Assembly: GCF_041428715.1 (NCBI RefSeq)
Contig: NZ_CP155572.1
Length of the DNA stretch: 64,000 nucleotides
Reading direction: 5' to 3' (one strand)
Origin: Sporomusa malonica
GTDB lineage: Bacteria; Bacillota; Negativicutes; Sporomusales; Sporomusaceae
Shown here: positions 1 to 6,989 of the stretch, in pieces
Numbering within the stretch: the stretch's first letter is position 1
How the letters are laid out: the number at the start of each line of letters is the position of its first letter
Notes under the pieces: model-generated
Told to the model about the DNA's origin: nothing
The model's input: only the letters and a program-made list of their open reading frames with translations
Databases searched by the model: none
Made by a program: the position numbers and the translations under genes

Positions 1-1091
1 ACAAGTTTGGCTACCTTCTCAGTTCCGTCAATATATGCAAGATGGGCAATCGTATTAAGTGTGTTGAATAAGAAATGCGGGTTAATTTGAGATTGCAGCA
101 ATTTTAAATCAGACTCTTGCAGCGCCTTTTCTAGCTTTGCAGTTGCCATCTGTTCCTTAATCAGCGAAAGCTGGCTATTGTCTAATTCTTTTTGTCGTAA
201 TGCCGTGCTTGTCATCTCGGCAATGCAGTTGGCTATGGCGAAAGTAGCCTCAGCCGCCGCATACAGCCGGCTTTTGGGCTCAGTTCTGATTGCTAAGGCA
301 CTATTCAAAACAATGTCGGACGGCAATTGATACATAGCCGCTACCTCACGGAGTGAACATAGCATGCGCTCACTGTCTGGTTTTGTTAAAAATACTTCCC
401 CACATTTGATATATCCGTTAACCGACTTTCCGCTTAGAATTGGTATTATAATACTGGCAATATCGTTACAACATAAGAATAAATGTGTTTTTCCGATGTC
501 CTCAATTTCCGCAAATACTTTTTGAATGCGTTGGCGGCAGTGGCTACCAAAACTGGCCTCATGGAGTAAACAGCAAAATTCAGGGTAGTTGTCGGTTTTA
601 ATAATAAACTCACCAGCGGTATCAAGAATAGCCAGACTAAGTCCTAATGCCTCGGATAATCTATTTAGCAACCCCGCGATTATTTCAAAATCAAGAAAAG
701 TTCTAATATCGCTGCTATCAATAAAACTGGCTGATTCGATTGGCTGAGACAATAACCTTTGAAATTTGGAGGGAGTATAGACGATGAGTAATTTCAGTTC
801 TTCTGTTGAATCATTAAACACCTTGTGCCGTGTATAGGGAGACATATGCCTGATATCCCCCGTCTTTAGTGTACAAGAATTTCCGTCAATAATCTGCTTA
901 CCATTGCCGGAAACAACATATATGACTTGCTCATCCCCGAAATGAAGATGCTCCTCTTGTATCGTGTTAGGCTTAAAAGTTACAAGGCCAACGCTCATTC
1001 GCTCAACATCCAGATTGCCGGGTTCAACAAACCAGAGAATAGAGCCCCATTCAAACAATTGCTGTTTTCCAAGTTGACTAATTTCTGTCAT
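1..1091 (-). CDS. Cupin-PocR sensor histidine kinase (C-terminus cut by window edge)
   Basis: Translated by eye from the ATG at 1091, which follows AAGGGGGTGG at a suitable distance. Residues of about 20-105 form a cupin-like beta domain (EEHLHFGDEQ, then a TRHKVFND segment). Residues of about 115-270 resemble a PocR sensory domain, with Cys-containing CRQRIQKVFAEI and LFLCCND stretches. A short coiled linker leads to QSQINPHFLFNTLNTI, the phospho-acceptor motif of LytS/YesM-type histidine kinases. The HATPase domain lies outside the window. PocR domains are known to bind small hydrocarbon ligands; pairing with a cupin suggests sensing of a small carbon compound or metal. It follows the butyrate kinase operon on the same strand but is separated by a terminator-like hairpin, so it may be independently expressed. 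A partner response regulator would be expected beyond position 1. The kinase call is firm; the ligand is unknown. Confidence 0.85.
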   Translation of the reverse strand, partial: MTEISQLGKQQLFEWGSILWFVEPGNLDVERMSVGLVTFKPNTIQEEHLHFGDEQVIYVVSGNGKQIIDGNSCTLKTGDIRHMSPYTRHKVFNDSTEELKLLIVYTPSKFQRLLSQPIESASFIDSSDIRTFLDFEIIAGLLNRLSEALGLSLAILDTAGEFIIKTDNYPEFCCLLHEASFGSHCRQRIQKVFAEIEDIGKTHLFLCCNDIASIIIPILSGKSVNGYIKCGEVFLTKPDSERMLCSLREVAAMYQLPSDIVLNSALAIRTEPKSRLYAAAEATFAIANCIAEMTSTALRQKELDNSQLSLIKEQMATAKLEKALQESDLKLLQSQINPHFLFNTLNTIAHLAYIDGTEKVAKL

Positions 1092-1294
1092 CTCCGGATA
1101 CCACCCCCTTCTTGCTGATGGTTACAAAATCTTCGCCTATGTTCATCCATGCTGAACAGCTTTCGCTTTTGAGATCGTATTATCTATTTTTCAATATAAA
1201 TTTTCACATTCCTTCAAAATTCGTACATTAAAATAAGTATTTTACATATATGCTAACTTATCCCACCAAAGAGATCCAAAACATCCTGAAAGTA

Positions 1295-1328
1295 AGTAGG
1301 GCACCAGTATAAATACCGATGCCCTACT
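1295..1328 (-). terminator. Hairpin after butyrate kinase
   Basis: Nine-base arms AGTAGGGCA and TGCCCTACT enclose an inner, nearly complementary segment, forming one long stem about 30 bases after the buk stop codon. There is no strong U tract, so termination efficiency is uncertain. It separates the fermentative operon from the histidine kinase gene. Confidence 0.5.
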
Positions 1329-1356
1329 AAGTATTCAGCTTTAGTCTGTTATAGTA

Positions 1357-2427
1357 CTATATGTACTCCCGACATTCTTCATCCCCCCGTAACACCCGGA
1401 GTGCTCCTTCGGCCAGTGCTTTAAGTTCATCTTCACCTGGAAAAATCTTAACGGGTGCAATGAAGGAAATATACTCAGTCAGTTCTTTTATAATATATTC
1501 TGAATGGGCCATACCACCAGTAATAGCAATGTAATCGACACAGCCACTGACGGGAACAGCTGCAGCTGCAATAAAGCGTGCGATCTGATAAATCATGGCA
1601 TCATATATAAGCTTTACCTCATCGTCACCAGCTGTTATGCGATTTTCAACCTCCCGCACATCGTTAGTTCCCAAGTGAGCCACAAGCCCCCCCTGCCCAG
1701 CAAGCAGCTTTGTTACCCGCTCTCTATCTAGGTTGAGTGTGAATAATAACTCGGCAAATTGCGCAGCCTGCACCGTTCCTGCCCGCTCCGGCGAAAACGG
1801 CCCCTCGCCATCTAATGAGTTATTAACTTCAATAACACGCCCCTTATTATGGCACCCAACAGAAATACCCCCACCTAAATGAGCCACAATCAAAGTAAGC
1901 TCTTCATACGGACGGTTAACCTGGTTTGCTAACCTATGCGCAATTGCTTTTTGATTGAGCGCATGAAAAATGCTGCGTTTTTTTATCTCCGGTCGGCCTG
2001 TAATACGAGCGACAGGCTTCAATTCATCTACCACGACTGGATCCACGATAAAAGCTGGCTTATGCATTTCCATAGCTAAACTCTGTGCCAATAACGCTCC
2101 CAGATTAGAGGCATGGGTGCCATACCTTGACTCCCTCAAATCAGCCAACATGCCCTCATTAATTGCATAGGTTCCACCCATTACCGGTTTTAATAAACCA
2201 CCCCTAGCAACAAAAGCATCAAATTCGCTTAGCCCCACACCACTGTGCCGGAGTTTTTCCTTAATTTTATCCAGACGATGCTGGTATTGTGCGTTTACTG
2301 AGGCAAATCTACTTAGTTCACCTGTATCATGAATGATTTTTTCACTCCAGAACTCAACTGCATCGTTATAAACGCCGATTTTAGTTGAAGTAGATCCGGG
2401 GTTTATCGTTAAAATCGTATACGCCAT
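1357..2427 (-). CDS. buk: Butyrate kinase (branched-chain fatty acid kinase)
   Basis: Cytosolic ASKHA-fold kinase that converts an acyl phosphate plus ADP to the free acid plus ATP. The N-terminus TILTINPGSTSTKIGV is the adenosine-binding phosphate-1 motif of acetate/butyrate kinases; LIVAHLGGGISVG and AITGGMAHSEYI are further family motifs. The length of 356 residues from MAYTILTI is typical for butyrate kinase and shorter than acetate kinase (about 400). I chose the ATG at 2427 because AGAAGGGG sits about nine bases upstream; ATG 2433 and an upstream start at 2475 are alternatives. It is the last gene of an operon with a phosphotransacylase and a 2-oxoacid:ferredoxin oxidoreductase, so isobutyryl, isovaleryl or 2-methylbutyryl phosphate are plausible substrates as well as butyryl phosphate. 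Confidence 0.92.
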   Translation of the reverse strand: MAYTILTINPGSTSTKIGVYNDAVEFWSEKIIHDTGELSRFASVNAQYQHRLDKIKEKLRHSGVGLSEFDAFVARGGLLKPVMGGTYAINEGMLADLRESRYGTHASNLGALLAQSLAMEMHKPAFIVDPVVVDELKPVARITGRPEIKKRSIFHALNQKAIAHRLANQVNRPYEELTLIVAHLGGGISVGCHNKGRVIEVNNSLDGEGPFSPERAGTVQAAQFAELLFTLNLDRERVTKLLAGQGGLVAHLGTNDVREVENRITAGDDEVKLIYDAMIYQIARFIAAAAVPVSGCVDYIAITGGMAHSEYIIKELTEYISFIAPVKIFPGEDELKALAEGALRVLRGDEECREYI

Positions 2428-2446
2428 CGCCATATTCCCCTTCTCA

Positions 2447-3016
2447 CTAACCTTGGCACTTACTCTTTCGATCATTCTTACTCTTCACCACAAACTCATA
2501 GCCCCTGCTAAAGGCCTCAACATTTACAGATACAAGCTTGGGTTTAGATATAAACTTTTTAGCAAACGCTTGAATTAGCGATTCATTTGCCACGATACCT
2601 GTAGCAGCCAACAATGCCCCCAAAGCAACCATATTGATCATCTTAATGCTCCCTAGTTCATTGGCAATATCGTTTATCGGTACACAATAGTCCTGAATAT
2701 CTTTGCGCTCCGCTGCTTTATCAACAAGAGAACTATTAATAATCATAATTCCATTGGACTTTAGTATCGGTTCAAATTTGTCCAGTGACGGTGAGTTCAT
2801 TATTATTGCAGCCGATGGTTCACTCACAGTAGGTTCACCAACTTTTTCATCGGAAATGATTACAGAGCAATTGGCCGTTCCGCCTCGCATCTCTGGACCA
2901 TAGGATGGCATCCATGATACATTTTTGTTTTCCATCATCCCAGCCTGAGTCAGAAGCTGACCCATAACCATAACCCCTTGCCCGCCAAATCCGGACATAA
3001 TTATTTCATGTCTCAT
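2447..3016 (-). CDS. 2-oxoacid:ferredoxin oxidoreductase, gamma subunit
   Basis: A 189-residue protein of the pyruvate/ketoisovalerate oxidoreductase gamma family. It opens with EIIMSGFGGQGVMVMGQLL, the glycine-rich start typical of KorC/VorC/IorB-type gamma chains, and carries MPSYGPEMRGGTANCSVIIS, the conserved domain-III segment. It forms a complex with the alpha and beta subunits encoded just upstream and touches the beta gene (stop and start share position 3016). Transcribed as part of pduL-fdx-alpha-beta-gamma-buk. The subunit assignment is secure; whether the complex prefers branched-chain 2-oxoacids, 2-oxoglutarate or another acid cannot be settled from the sequence. Confidence 0.9.
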   Translation of the reverse strand: MRHEIIMSGFGGQGVMVMGQLLTQAGMMENKNVSWMPSYGPEMRGGTANCSVIISDEKVGEPTVSEPSAAIIMNSPSLDKFEPILKSNGIMIINSSLVDKAAERKDIQDYCVPINDIANELGSIKMINMVALGALLAATGIVANESLIQAFAKKFISKPKLVSVNVEAFSRGYEFVVKSKNDRKSKCQG

Positions 3017-3774
3017 TATTGTTCCACCCCACTATTTTTATAGACTCCAAGCGGGAATTGCGGAAGCATGTTTTCTTTTAGCCACTGTTTGGCATCGACA
3101 GGCGATACCCCCCAATTAGTCGGGCACGTAGCCAAGACTTCTACCATGGCAAAACCATCACCACGAATTTGCGTCTTGAAAGCAGCTCTAATTGCATCCT
3201 TGGCTTTATTCATATTGACAGGGTCATTTACCGAAACGCGGGCAATGTATTTTGCGCCATCCAGGGTGGCTAGCATTTCCGCAAGCCGGATAGGGTAACC
3301 AGCTGTTTCTAACTGGCGACCAGTTGGTGATGTAGCCGTAACTTGATTTACCAGCGTCGTAGGTGCCATTTGTCCACCTGTCATCCCATATATAGCGTTA
3401 TTGACAAATATCGTCGTTATCTGCTCACCGCGTGCGGCAGCATGTACAATTTCTGCCATGCCGATAGCTGCAATGTCACCATCCCCTTGATACGAGAATA
3501 CCACACAATCAGGGTGTACTCGTTTAATCCCGGTTGCTACTGCAGGTGCCCGTCCGTGTGCAGCTTGCTGAACATCAACATTAAAATATTGATCAGCCAT
3601 TACAGAACAGCCAACAGGTACTACACCAATTGTCTTTTTTTTAATAGATAATTCATCAATTACTTCTGCTACCAAACGATGAACCAAACCATGCTGGCAA
3701 CCAGGACAGTAATGTGTTGCTGCATCTGTCAGAGCTTGTGGTCTCGTAAACACTTTACCTTCCACTTTACTCAC
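3016..3774 (-). CDS. 2-oxoacid:ferredoxin oxidoreductase, beta (TPP-binding) subunit
   Basis: A 252-residue thiamine-pyrophosphate-binding subunit. HYCPGCQHGLVHRL near residue 22 matches the CPGC(G/Q)H cluster-proximal motif of KorB/VorA beta chains. The TPP/Mg2+ motif is GDGD at about residue 97 followed by NNAIYGMTGGQ. There is no extra C-terminal ferredoxin domain, which fits the separate ferredoxin gene in this operon. The gene begins with GTG behind AGAGGTGA and overlaps the alpha gene by eight bases, indicating translational coupling. The complex decarboxylates a 2-oxoacid to acyl-CoA and reduces ferredoxin in the cytosol. Confidence 0.92.
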   Translation of the reverse strand: MSKVEGKVFTRPQALTDAATHYCPGCQHGLVHRLVAEVIDELSIKKKTIGVVPVGCSVMADQYFNVDVQQAAHGRAPAVATGIKRVHPDCVVFSYQGDGDIAAIGMAEIVHAAARGEQITTIFVNNAIYGMTGGQMAPTTLVNQVTATSPTGRQLETAGYPIRLAEMLATLDGAKYIARVSVNDPVNMNKAKDAIRAAFKTQIRGDGFAMVEVLATCPTNWGVSPVDAKQWLKENMLPQFPLGVYKNSGVEQ

Positions 3775-4843
3775 CTCTCCCAGCTACAAGTATGTCTACT
3801 ATTTTTTCATAGATATCCCGAGAGCTCATCATCATGCCACCGGTGCGGCCATGGAAATATACGGGTTTCGAGCACTTGATTGCAAGATTTACATCTTCCA
3901 CCATCTGTCCGGCACTAAGTTCTACTGTTAAGACAGCCGATGCTTTTGCCACTATATCGGCTAACGCTTGTTTAGGAAACGGCCAAAGGGTAATCGGGCG
4001 AAACAAACCCACTTTATGTCCGGCAGCCCTAGCCATTTCTACTGCTGAAGTTGCAATACGCGAAGTAATTCCGTAAGCAACAAGTATTAAATCAGCATCG
4101 TCAGTATAGCTGGTTTCCCAACGTACTTCTTGCTGCTCTATGACTTGGTACTTGTGCTGCAATTTTGTATTAACCTGTTCTAGTGTTTCAGGCTCAAGAT
4201 ATAGTGTATTAATACTGTTTGGCTTATTGCGTTCTCCCATCCCGGTTGTAGCCCACGACTTATCAGCCGTAAATTGCGGAATATCAAGAAATGTGACCGG
4301 TTCTATCATTTGACCGAGAGCACCATCACCTAAAATCATAACTGGATTACGATATTGATCAGCTAAGTTAAACGCGTGTATAGTTAAATCTGTCATTTCC
4401 TGTACACTGCTTGGCGCAACTACGATACAGTGATAATCACCGTGCCCGCCGCCTTTGGTGGCCTGAAAATAATCGGCTTGTCCCGGCTGGATGCCACCTA
4501 GTCCAGGTCCACCCCGCATGATGTTGACAATCACACAAGGCAATTCACCTGCCGCTATATAGGAAATTCCCTCTTGTTTTAAACTTACGCCAGGACTTGA
4601 TGAAGAAGTCATAACCCTGGCTCCAGCACCAGCAGCGCCATAGACCATATTAATAGCAGCAATCTCACTTTCCGCTTGAAGAAACGTACCCCCGACTGCC
4701 GGAAGACGCCTGGCCATATATTCAATTAACTCAGATTGAGGTGTGATAGGATAACCAAAATAATACCTGCACCCGGCAATTACTGCAGCTTCACCAATTG
4801 CTTCATTACCTTTCATCAATTGCTTTTCTAACAAATGTTCCAC
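3767..4843 (-). CDS. 2-oxoacid:ferredoxin oxidoreductase, alpha subunit
   Basis: A 358-residue alpha subunit. KGNEAIGEAAVIAGCRYYFGYPITPQ is written here only in part: the key motif is YPITPQSE near residue 35, conserved in the pyrimidine-binding domain of KorA/VorB. MTSSSSPGVSLKQEGISY, NIMRGGPGLGG and the C-terminal GRTGG segment are also family signatures. The reading frame opens with a GTG at 4843 placed directly after AAGGGAA; an in-frame TTG a few codons later would have better spacing. It overlaps the beta gene. The family includes 3-methyl-2-oxobutanoate and 2-oxoglutarate oxidoreductases; the butyrate kinase partner favours branched-chain 2-oxoacids (inference). Confidence 0.9.
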   Translation of the reverse strand: MEHLLEKQLMKGNEAIGEAAVIAGCRYYFGYPITPQSELIEYMARRLPAVGGTFLQAESEIAAINMVYGAAGAGARVMTSSSSPGVSLKQEGISYIAAGELPCVIVNIMRGGPGLGGIQPGQADYFQATKGGGHGDYHCIVVAPSSVQEMTDLTIHAFNLADQYRNPVMILGDGALGQMIEPVTFLDIPQFTADKSWATTGMGERNKPNSINTLYLEPETLEQVNTKLQHKYQVIEQQEVRWETSYTDDADLILVAYGITSRIATSAVEMARAAGHKVGLFRPITLWPFPKQALADIVAKASAVLTVELSAGQMVEDVNLAIKCSKPVYFHGRTGGMMMSSRDIYEKIVDILVAGRGE

Positions 4844-4848
4844 TTCCC

Positions 4849-5052
4849 TTACTCCATAATTTCGATAACTATATCAGGACATGCCTTTGCACAAATCGCG
4901 CACCCTACACATTTTTCCGCGTCAGAACAAACTGCCGGATGGTACCCCTTTTCATTAAACCGCTCCGCCATAACAATAATACCTTTAGGACATGCATCCT
5001 TGCATAATTCACACCCCTTACACCTTTCCTCTTGAAAAACCAGTCTTGCCAT
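4849..5052 (-). CDS. Two-cluster 4Fe-4S ferredoxin (delta subunit of the oxidoreductase)
   Basis: A 67-residue protein with two CxxCxxCxxxCP motifs, CKGCELCKDACP and CVGCAICAKACP, each binding a [4Fe-4S] cluster. It lies between pduL and the alpha subunit gene, five bases upstream of the latter, and is the usual VorD/KorD-type electron-acceptor subunit passing electrons to soluble ferredoxin. The ATG is preceded by a GGGG-rich ribosome-binding site. Confidence 0.92.
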   Translation of the reverse strand: MARLVFQEERCKGCELCKDACPKGIIVMAERFNEKGYHPAVCSDAEKCVGCAICAKACPDIVIEIME

Positions 5053-5082
5053 ACTTCATCCCCCCATAAATAAATAAGGCCA

Positions 5083-5658
5083 TCATTCCATAATCTTTAG
5101 TAAATCGCCGTTGGCAATCATAGCTGCATTTGCCTCATCTGTATCAATATGCATTTCTAAGACAAAGCTATCATGTACTCGGACCAGTACTTTTTCTAAA
5201 ATAATCGGCCTAATTTCACCACCACATTGTACGCGAACAAAGTCGCGGTCTTTGACACTTAATTCAGATGCATCGACCAAATTCATATGAATATGACGCC
5301 AAGCAGCAATTACCCCTTTCTCTATAACTACCAAACCATTAGGACCAATCAAAGTAATTCCCGGTGATCCCTTAATGTCACCAGAGTCCCGCACAGGCAC
5401 GTTAAGGCCGAGCTTGATTGCATCGGTGATAGAAATCTCAACTTGCGTCTGCTCCCGTTCCGGTCCCAATACTCTCACATTATTAAAAGTGGCTTTAGGC
5501 GTTACCAAATCGACGGTTTCTTCTGCAGCGTATTGACCAGGCTGATAAACATACTTGTATGGATGGAGCTGATAGCCAGGACCAAATAAGATATCCAGAT
5601 GTATCCGTGACAAATGAACATGCCGTGCCGAAATACCGACGCTAACTGTCTTACTTAT
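5083..5658 (-). CDS. pduL: PduL-type phosphate propanoyltransferase, apparent AUA start
   Basis: Exchanges CoA for phosphate on acyl-CoA to give the acyl phosphate used by the kinase at the end of the operon. Conserved PduL motifs are visible: ISARHVHLSR near the N-terminus (zinc-ligand histidines), GPNGLVVIEKGVIAAWRHIH in the middle, and VRVHDSFVLEMHIDTDEAN at the C-terminus. The only canonical start in frame is TTG 5613, which would remove the HVH zinc ligands. Upstream, AAGGAGGG (5666-5673) is followed after seven bases by ATA at 5656-5658, and the frame from there gives the complete N-terminus (191 residues). No ATG, GTG or TTG lies between. Either AUA is the real initiator or the base is a sequencing error for ATG. 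No targeting extension for a microcompartment is evident, and no shell genes are nearby. Confidence 0.85.
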   Translation of the reverse strand: MSKTVSVGISARHVHLSRIHLDILFGPGYQLHPYKYVYQPGQYAAEETVDLVTPKATFNNVRVLGPEREQTQVEISITDAIKLGLNVPVRDSGDIKGSPGITLIGPNGLVVIEKGVIAAWRHIHMNLVDASELSVKDRDFVRVQCGGEIRPIILEKVLVRVHDSFVLEMHIDTDEANAAMIANGDLLKIME

Positions 5659-5673
5659 TTTTTGTCCCTCCTT
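5656..5673 (-). promoter_or_regulatory. Ribosome-binding site paired with an AUA initiator
   Basis: AAGGAGGG followed by ACAAAAA and then ATA AGT AAG. The spacing of seven bases is optimal, and the match to the anti-Shine-Dalgarno sequence is among the strongest in the window. This decides the pduL start. Confidence 0.7.
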
Positions 5674-5705
5674 TACTTCTTTTATATGACATGATACTGC
5701 TTTCT

Positions 5706-5733
5706 AAATTATCCTTCATTCACTTCATTGCAA
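5706..5733 (-). promoter_or_regulatory. Possible sigma-A promoter of the pduL operon
   Basis: TTGCAA and TAATTT separated by 16 bases, about 45 bases upstream of the pduL ribosome-binding site. Both boxes deviate from consensus and the area is AT-rich, so this is only a candidate. Confidence 0.3.
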
Positions 5734-5754
5734 TTTATTTAGGGAATTTTGCTA

Positions 5755-5792
5755 ATAAAAAAGCCAAAGCTTTTCAACTTTGGTTTTTTTGT
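5755..5792. terminator. Bidirectional rho-independent terminator
   Basis: AAGCCAAAG and CTTTGGTTT arms with an eight-base loop, flanked by an A run on one side and a T run on the other. It sits just beyond the end of the decayed gene at 5818-6030 and isolates the pduL operon from upstream transcription. Confidence 0.75.
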
Positions 5793-5817
5793 CAATTATT
5801 ATTGTTTTTTTGTTATC

Positions 5818-6030
5818 TTAATATAAAATTCTGATTTTTTTAGCTGCCATTATCGTTGACGCGCCCGCGCCTTCTGCTAAATTATGAGTGTGGAACATTG
5901 CCAGATAAATGCCTTCCTTTATTTCATCTTCAGACAACAAGATGAAATCCGCTAATTTATCCTTATCTCAAATGGAATTTCATATGCCGAGCCTATTGCA
6001 AAGCCTCCAGCAAAAGCACTACAAACCGTG
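5818..6030 (-). pseudogene. Remnant of a threonine dehydratase-like PLP enzyme
   Basis: Conceptual translation gives two pieces of one protein in different frames. The first contains FAIGSAYEIPFEI. The second contains KDKLADFILLSEDEIKEGI followed by FHTHNLAEGAGAS and a stop at 5818. These correspond to the region of threonine ammonia-lyase-like fold-II PLP enzymes where the substrate loop leads into the conserved NLAEGAGA motif. The N-terminal two thirds, including the PLP lysine, are absent, and a frameshift lies near 5970. The gene is therefore dead. A terminator follows directly, as expected for a once-functional gene end. It marks the left junction of the accessory region. Confidence 0.7.
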
Positions 6031-6480
6031 CTAAGACAAAGAGATAGATAATTTTTTAATTTCTTCCCCCTCTAAGCCATTTATAGAATAGGAATAACTT
6101 GTTGAATAGTTGTCAGAATAACCATTTTGACAACTCGAATCCTTATTACTTTCCATAGCCTAAATACCATCTAATTAGAATGTAACCTCAAAAAGAGTGC
6201 GAACTAAGGCTGAGCTTTAATTTTTTACATTCTATTTATCTATATCCTGAAACACGCTGGTACAAACTTTTTATCGCTAAAACAATCAATTACACTTTTG
6301 TGACGTTCCACTCATTATTAAAATCATTGCCATACTACATCAATAATTACTTTTTCAACTGCATAAATGCATATAGATAAACTTAGGATACCGCTACTCC
6401 GCAAAAATTCCCAATTTATCTATTTAAAGAATTAGTTATTATCAGACTTAACGCAACAAACTAACTGATTTTTATACACA
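6031..6480. other. AT-rich intergenic stretch, no gene seen
   Basis: No reading frame with a credible start, no RNA gene and no clear promoter was recognised. The composition is strongly AT-rich and several short direct and inverted repeats occur, consistent with debris next to a mobile-element end. Confidence 0.4.
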
Positions 6481-6489
6481 ACAGATATT

Positions 6490-6723
6490 TAAGCATAAGT
6501 TTGTCACACAAAAAATTAAGCATAAGTTTGCCGTTTCGGCAAGCTTATGCTTAAAGTTACATATATATGTGACTTTAAGCATATCTTTGCCGCTTTTTAA
6601 CCATAAGTTTGCCACCAGAAATGTCTACAAATCCGCGCAAATACTTGAATTAGCAATAATATCCACTCTTTATAGTTTAAGCATATATTTGCCGTAAGTA
6701 CCTTTAATAAGCATAAGGTTGCC
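6490..6723. repeat. Seven copies of a 16-bp motif, probable transposon end
   Basis: Consensus TAAGCATAAGTTTGCC. Copies begin at 6490, 6517, 6576, 6598, 6678 and 6708 in direct orientation, with an inverted copy at 6538-6553. Copies at 6517 and 6538 form a 17-bp hairpin with one G.U-type mismatch, and the inverted copy and the one at 6576 flank a second dyad (CTTAAAGT...ACTTTAAG). Spacing is irregular (about 22-80 bp) and the unit is short, so it is not a CRISPR array. Multiple short subterminal repeats are known as transposase-binding sites at the ends of IS21-family and Tn7/Tn5053-type elements. No transposase of those families is in the window, so this may be a solo end. Confidence 0.7.
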
Positions 6724-6766
6724 AAGAATCCTTAGATTCTATAGGGTTCAATACAATTCAAACGAC

Positions 6767-6840
6767 AGCCCGCCAAATCAGCGGGCTTGAACTGTAACTA
6801 TTGTTTTGGTGGAGGCGATCCGCGGCCTTGCAAATCCACT
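6767..6840 (-). other. Hairpin plus short coding remnant
   Basis: AGCCCGC and GCGGGCT form a tight hairpin at 6767-6787. Just upstream on the minus strand an open frame ends VDLQGRGSPPPKQ-stop (around 6800-6840) without a start or recognisable body. A diverged copy of the 24-base core (GATCCGCGRCCTTRCAAATC) recurs in the same orientation near 24110. It looks like the tail of a gene, or a junction left by a mobile element. Confidence 0.35.
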
Positions 6841-6989
6841 TTTTGTGAAGCTGTTGAAATATATTAATTCTTTACTACACACTCAACGTACATCGAGTTA
6901 ACATAAGGTATGAAAAGAAAACACTTCTTCGACTCTACGAAAATGATACCCAGACATGCGAGATCTTGTCAAAAGTCATCGCTACTTTC

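Noticed and set aside
5083..5613. TTG 5613 as the pduL start
   Set aside because: It lies inside the conserved HVHLSR motif and has no ribosome-binding site.
6490..6723. CRISPR array
   Set aside because: The unit is only 16 bases, spacing is irregular, one copy is inverted and no cas gene is nearby.
6806..6840. tRNA gene fragment
   Set aside because: TGGTGGAGGCGA looks like the 3' end of tmRNA, but no T-arm, anticodon arm or full cloverleaf can be drawn.
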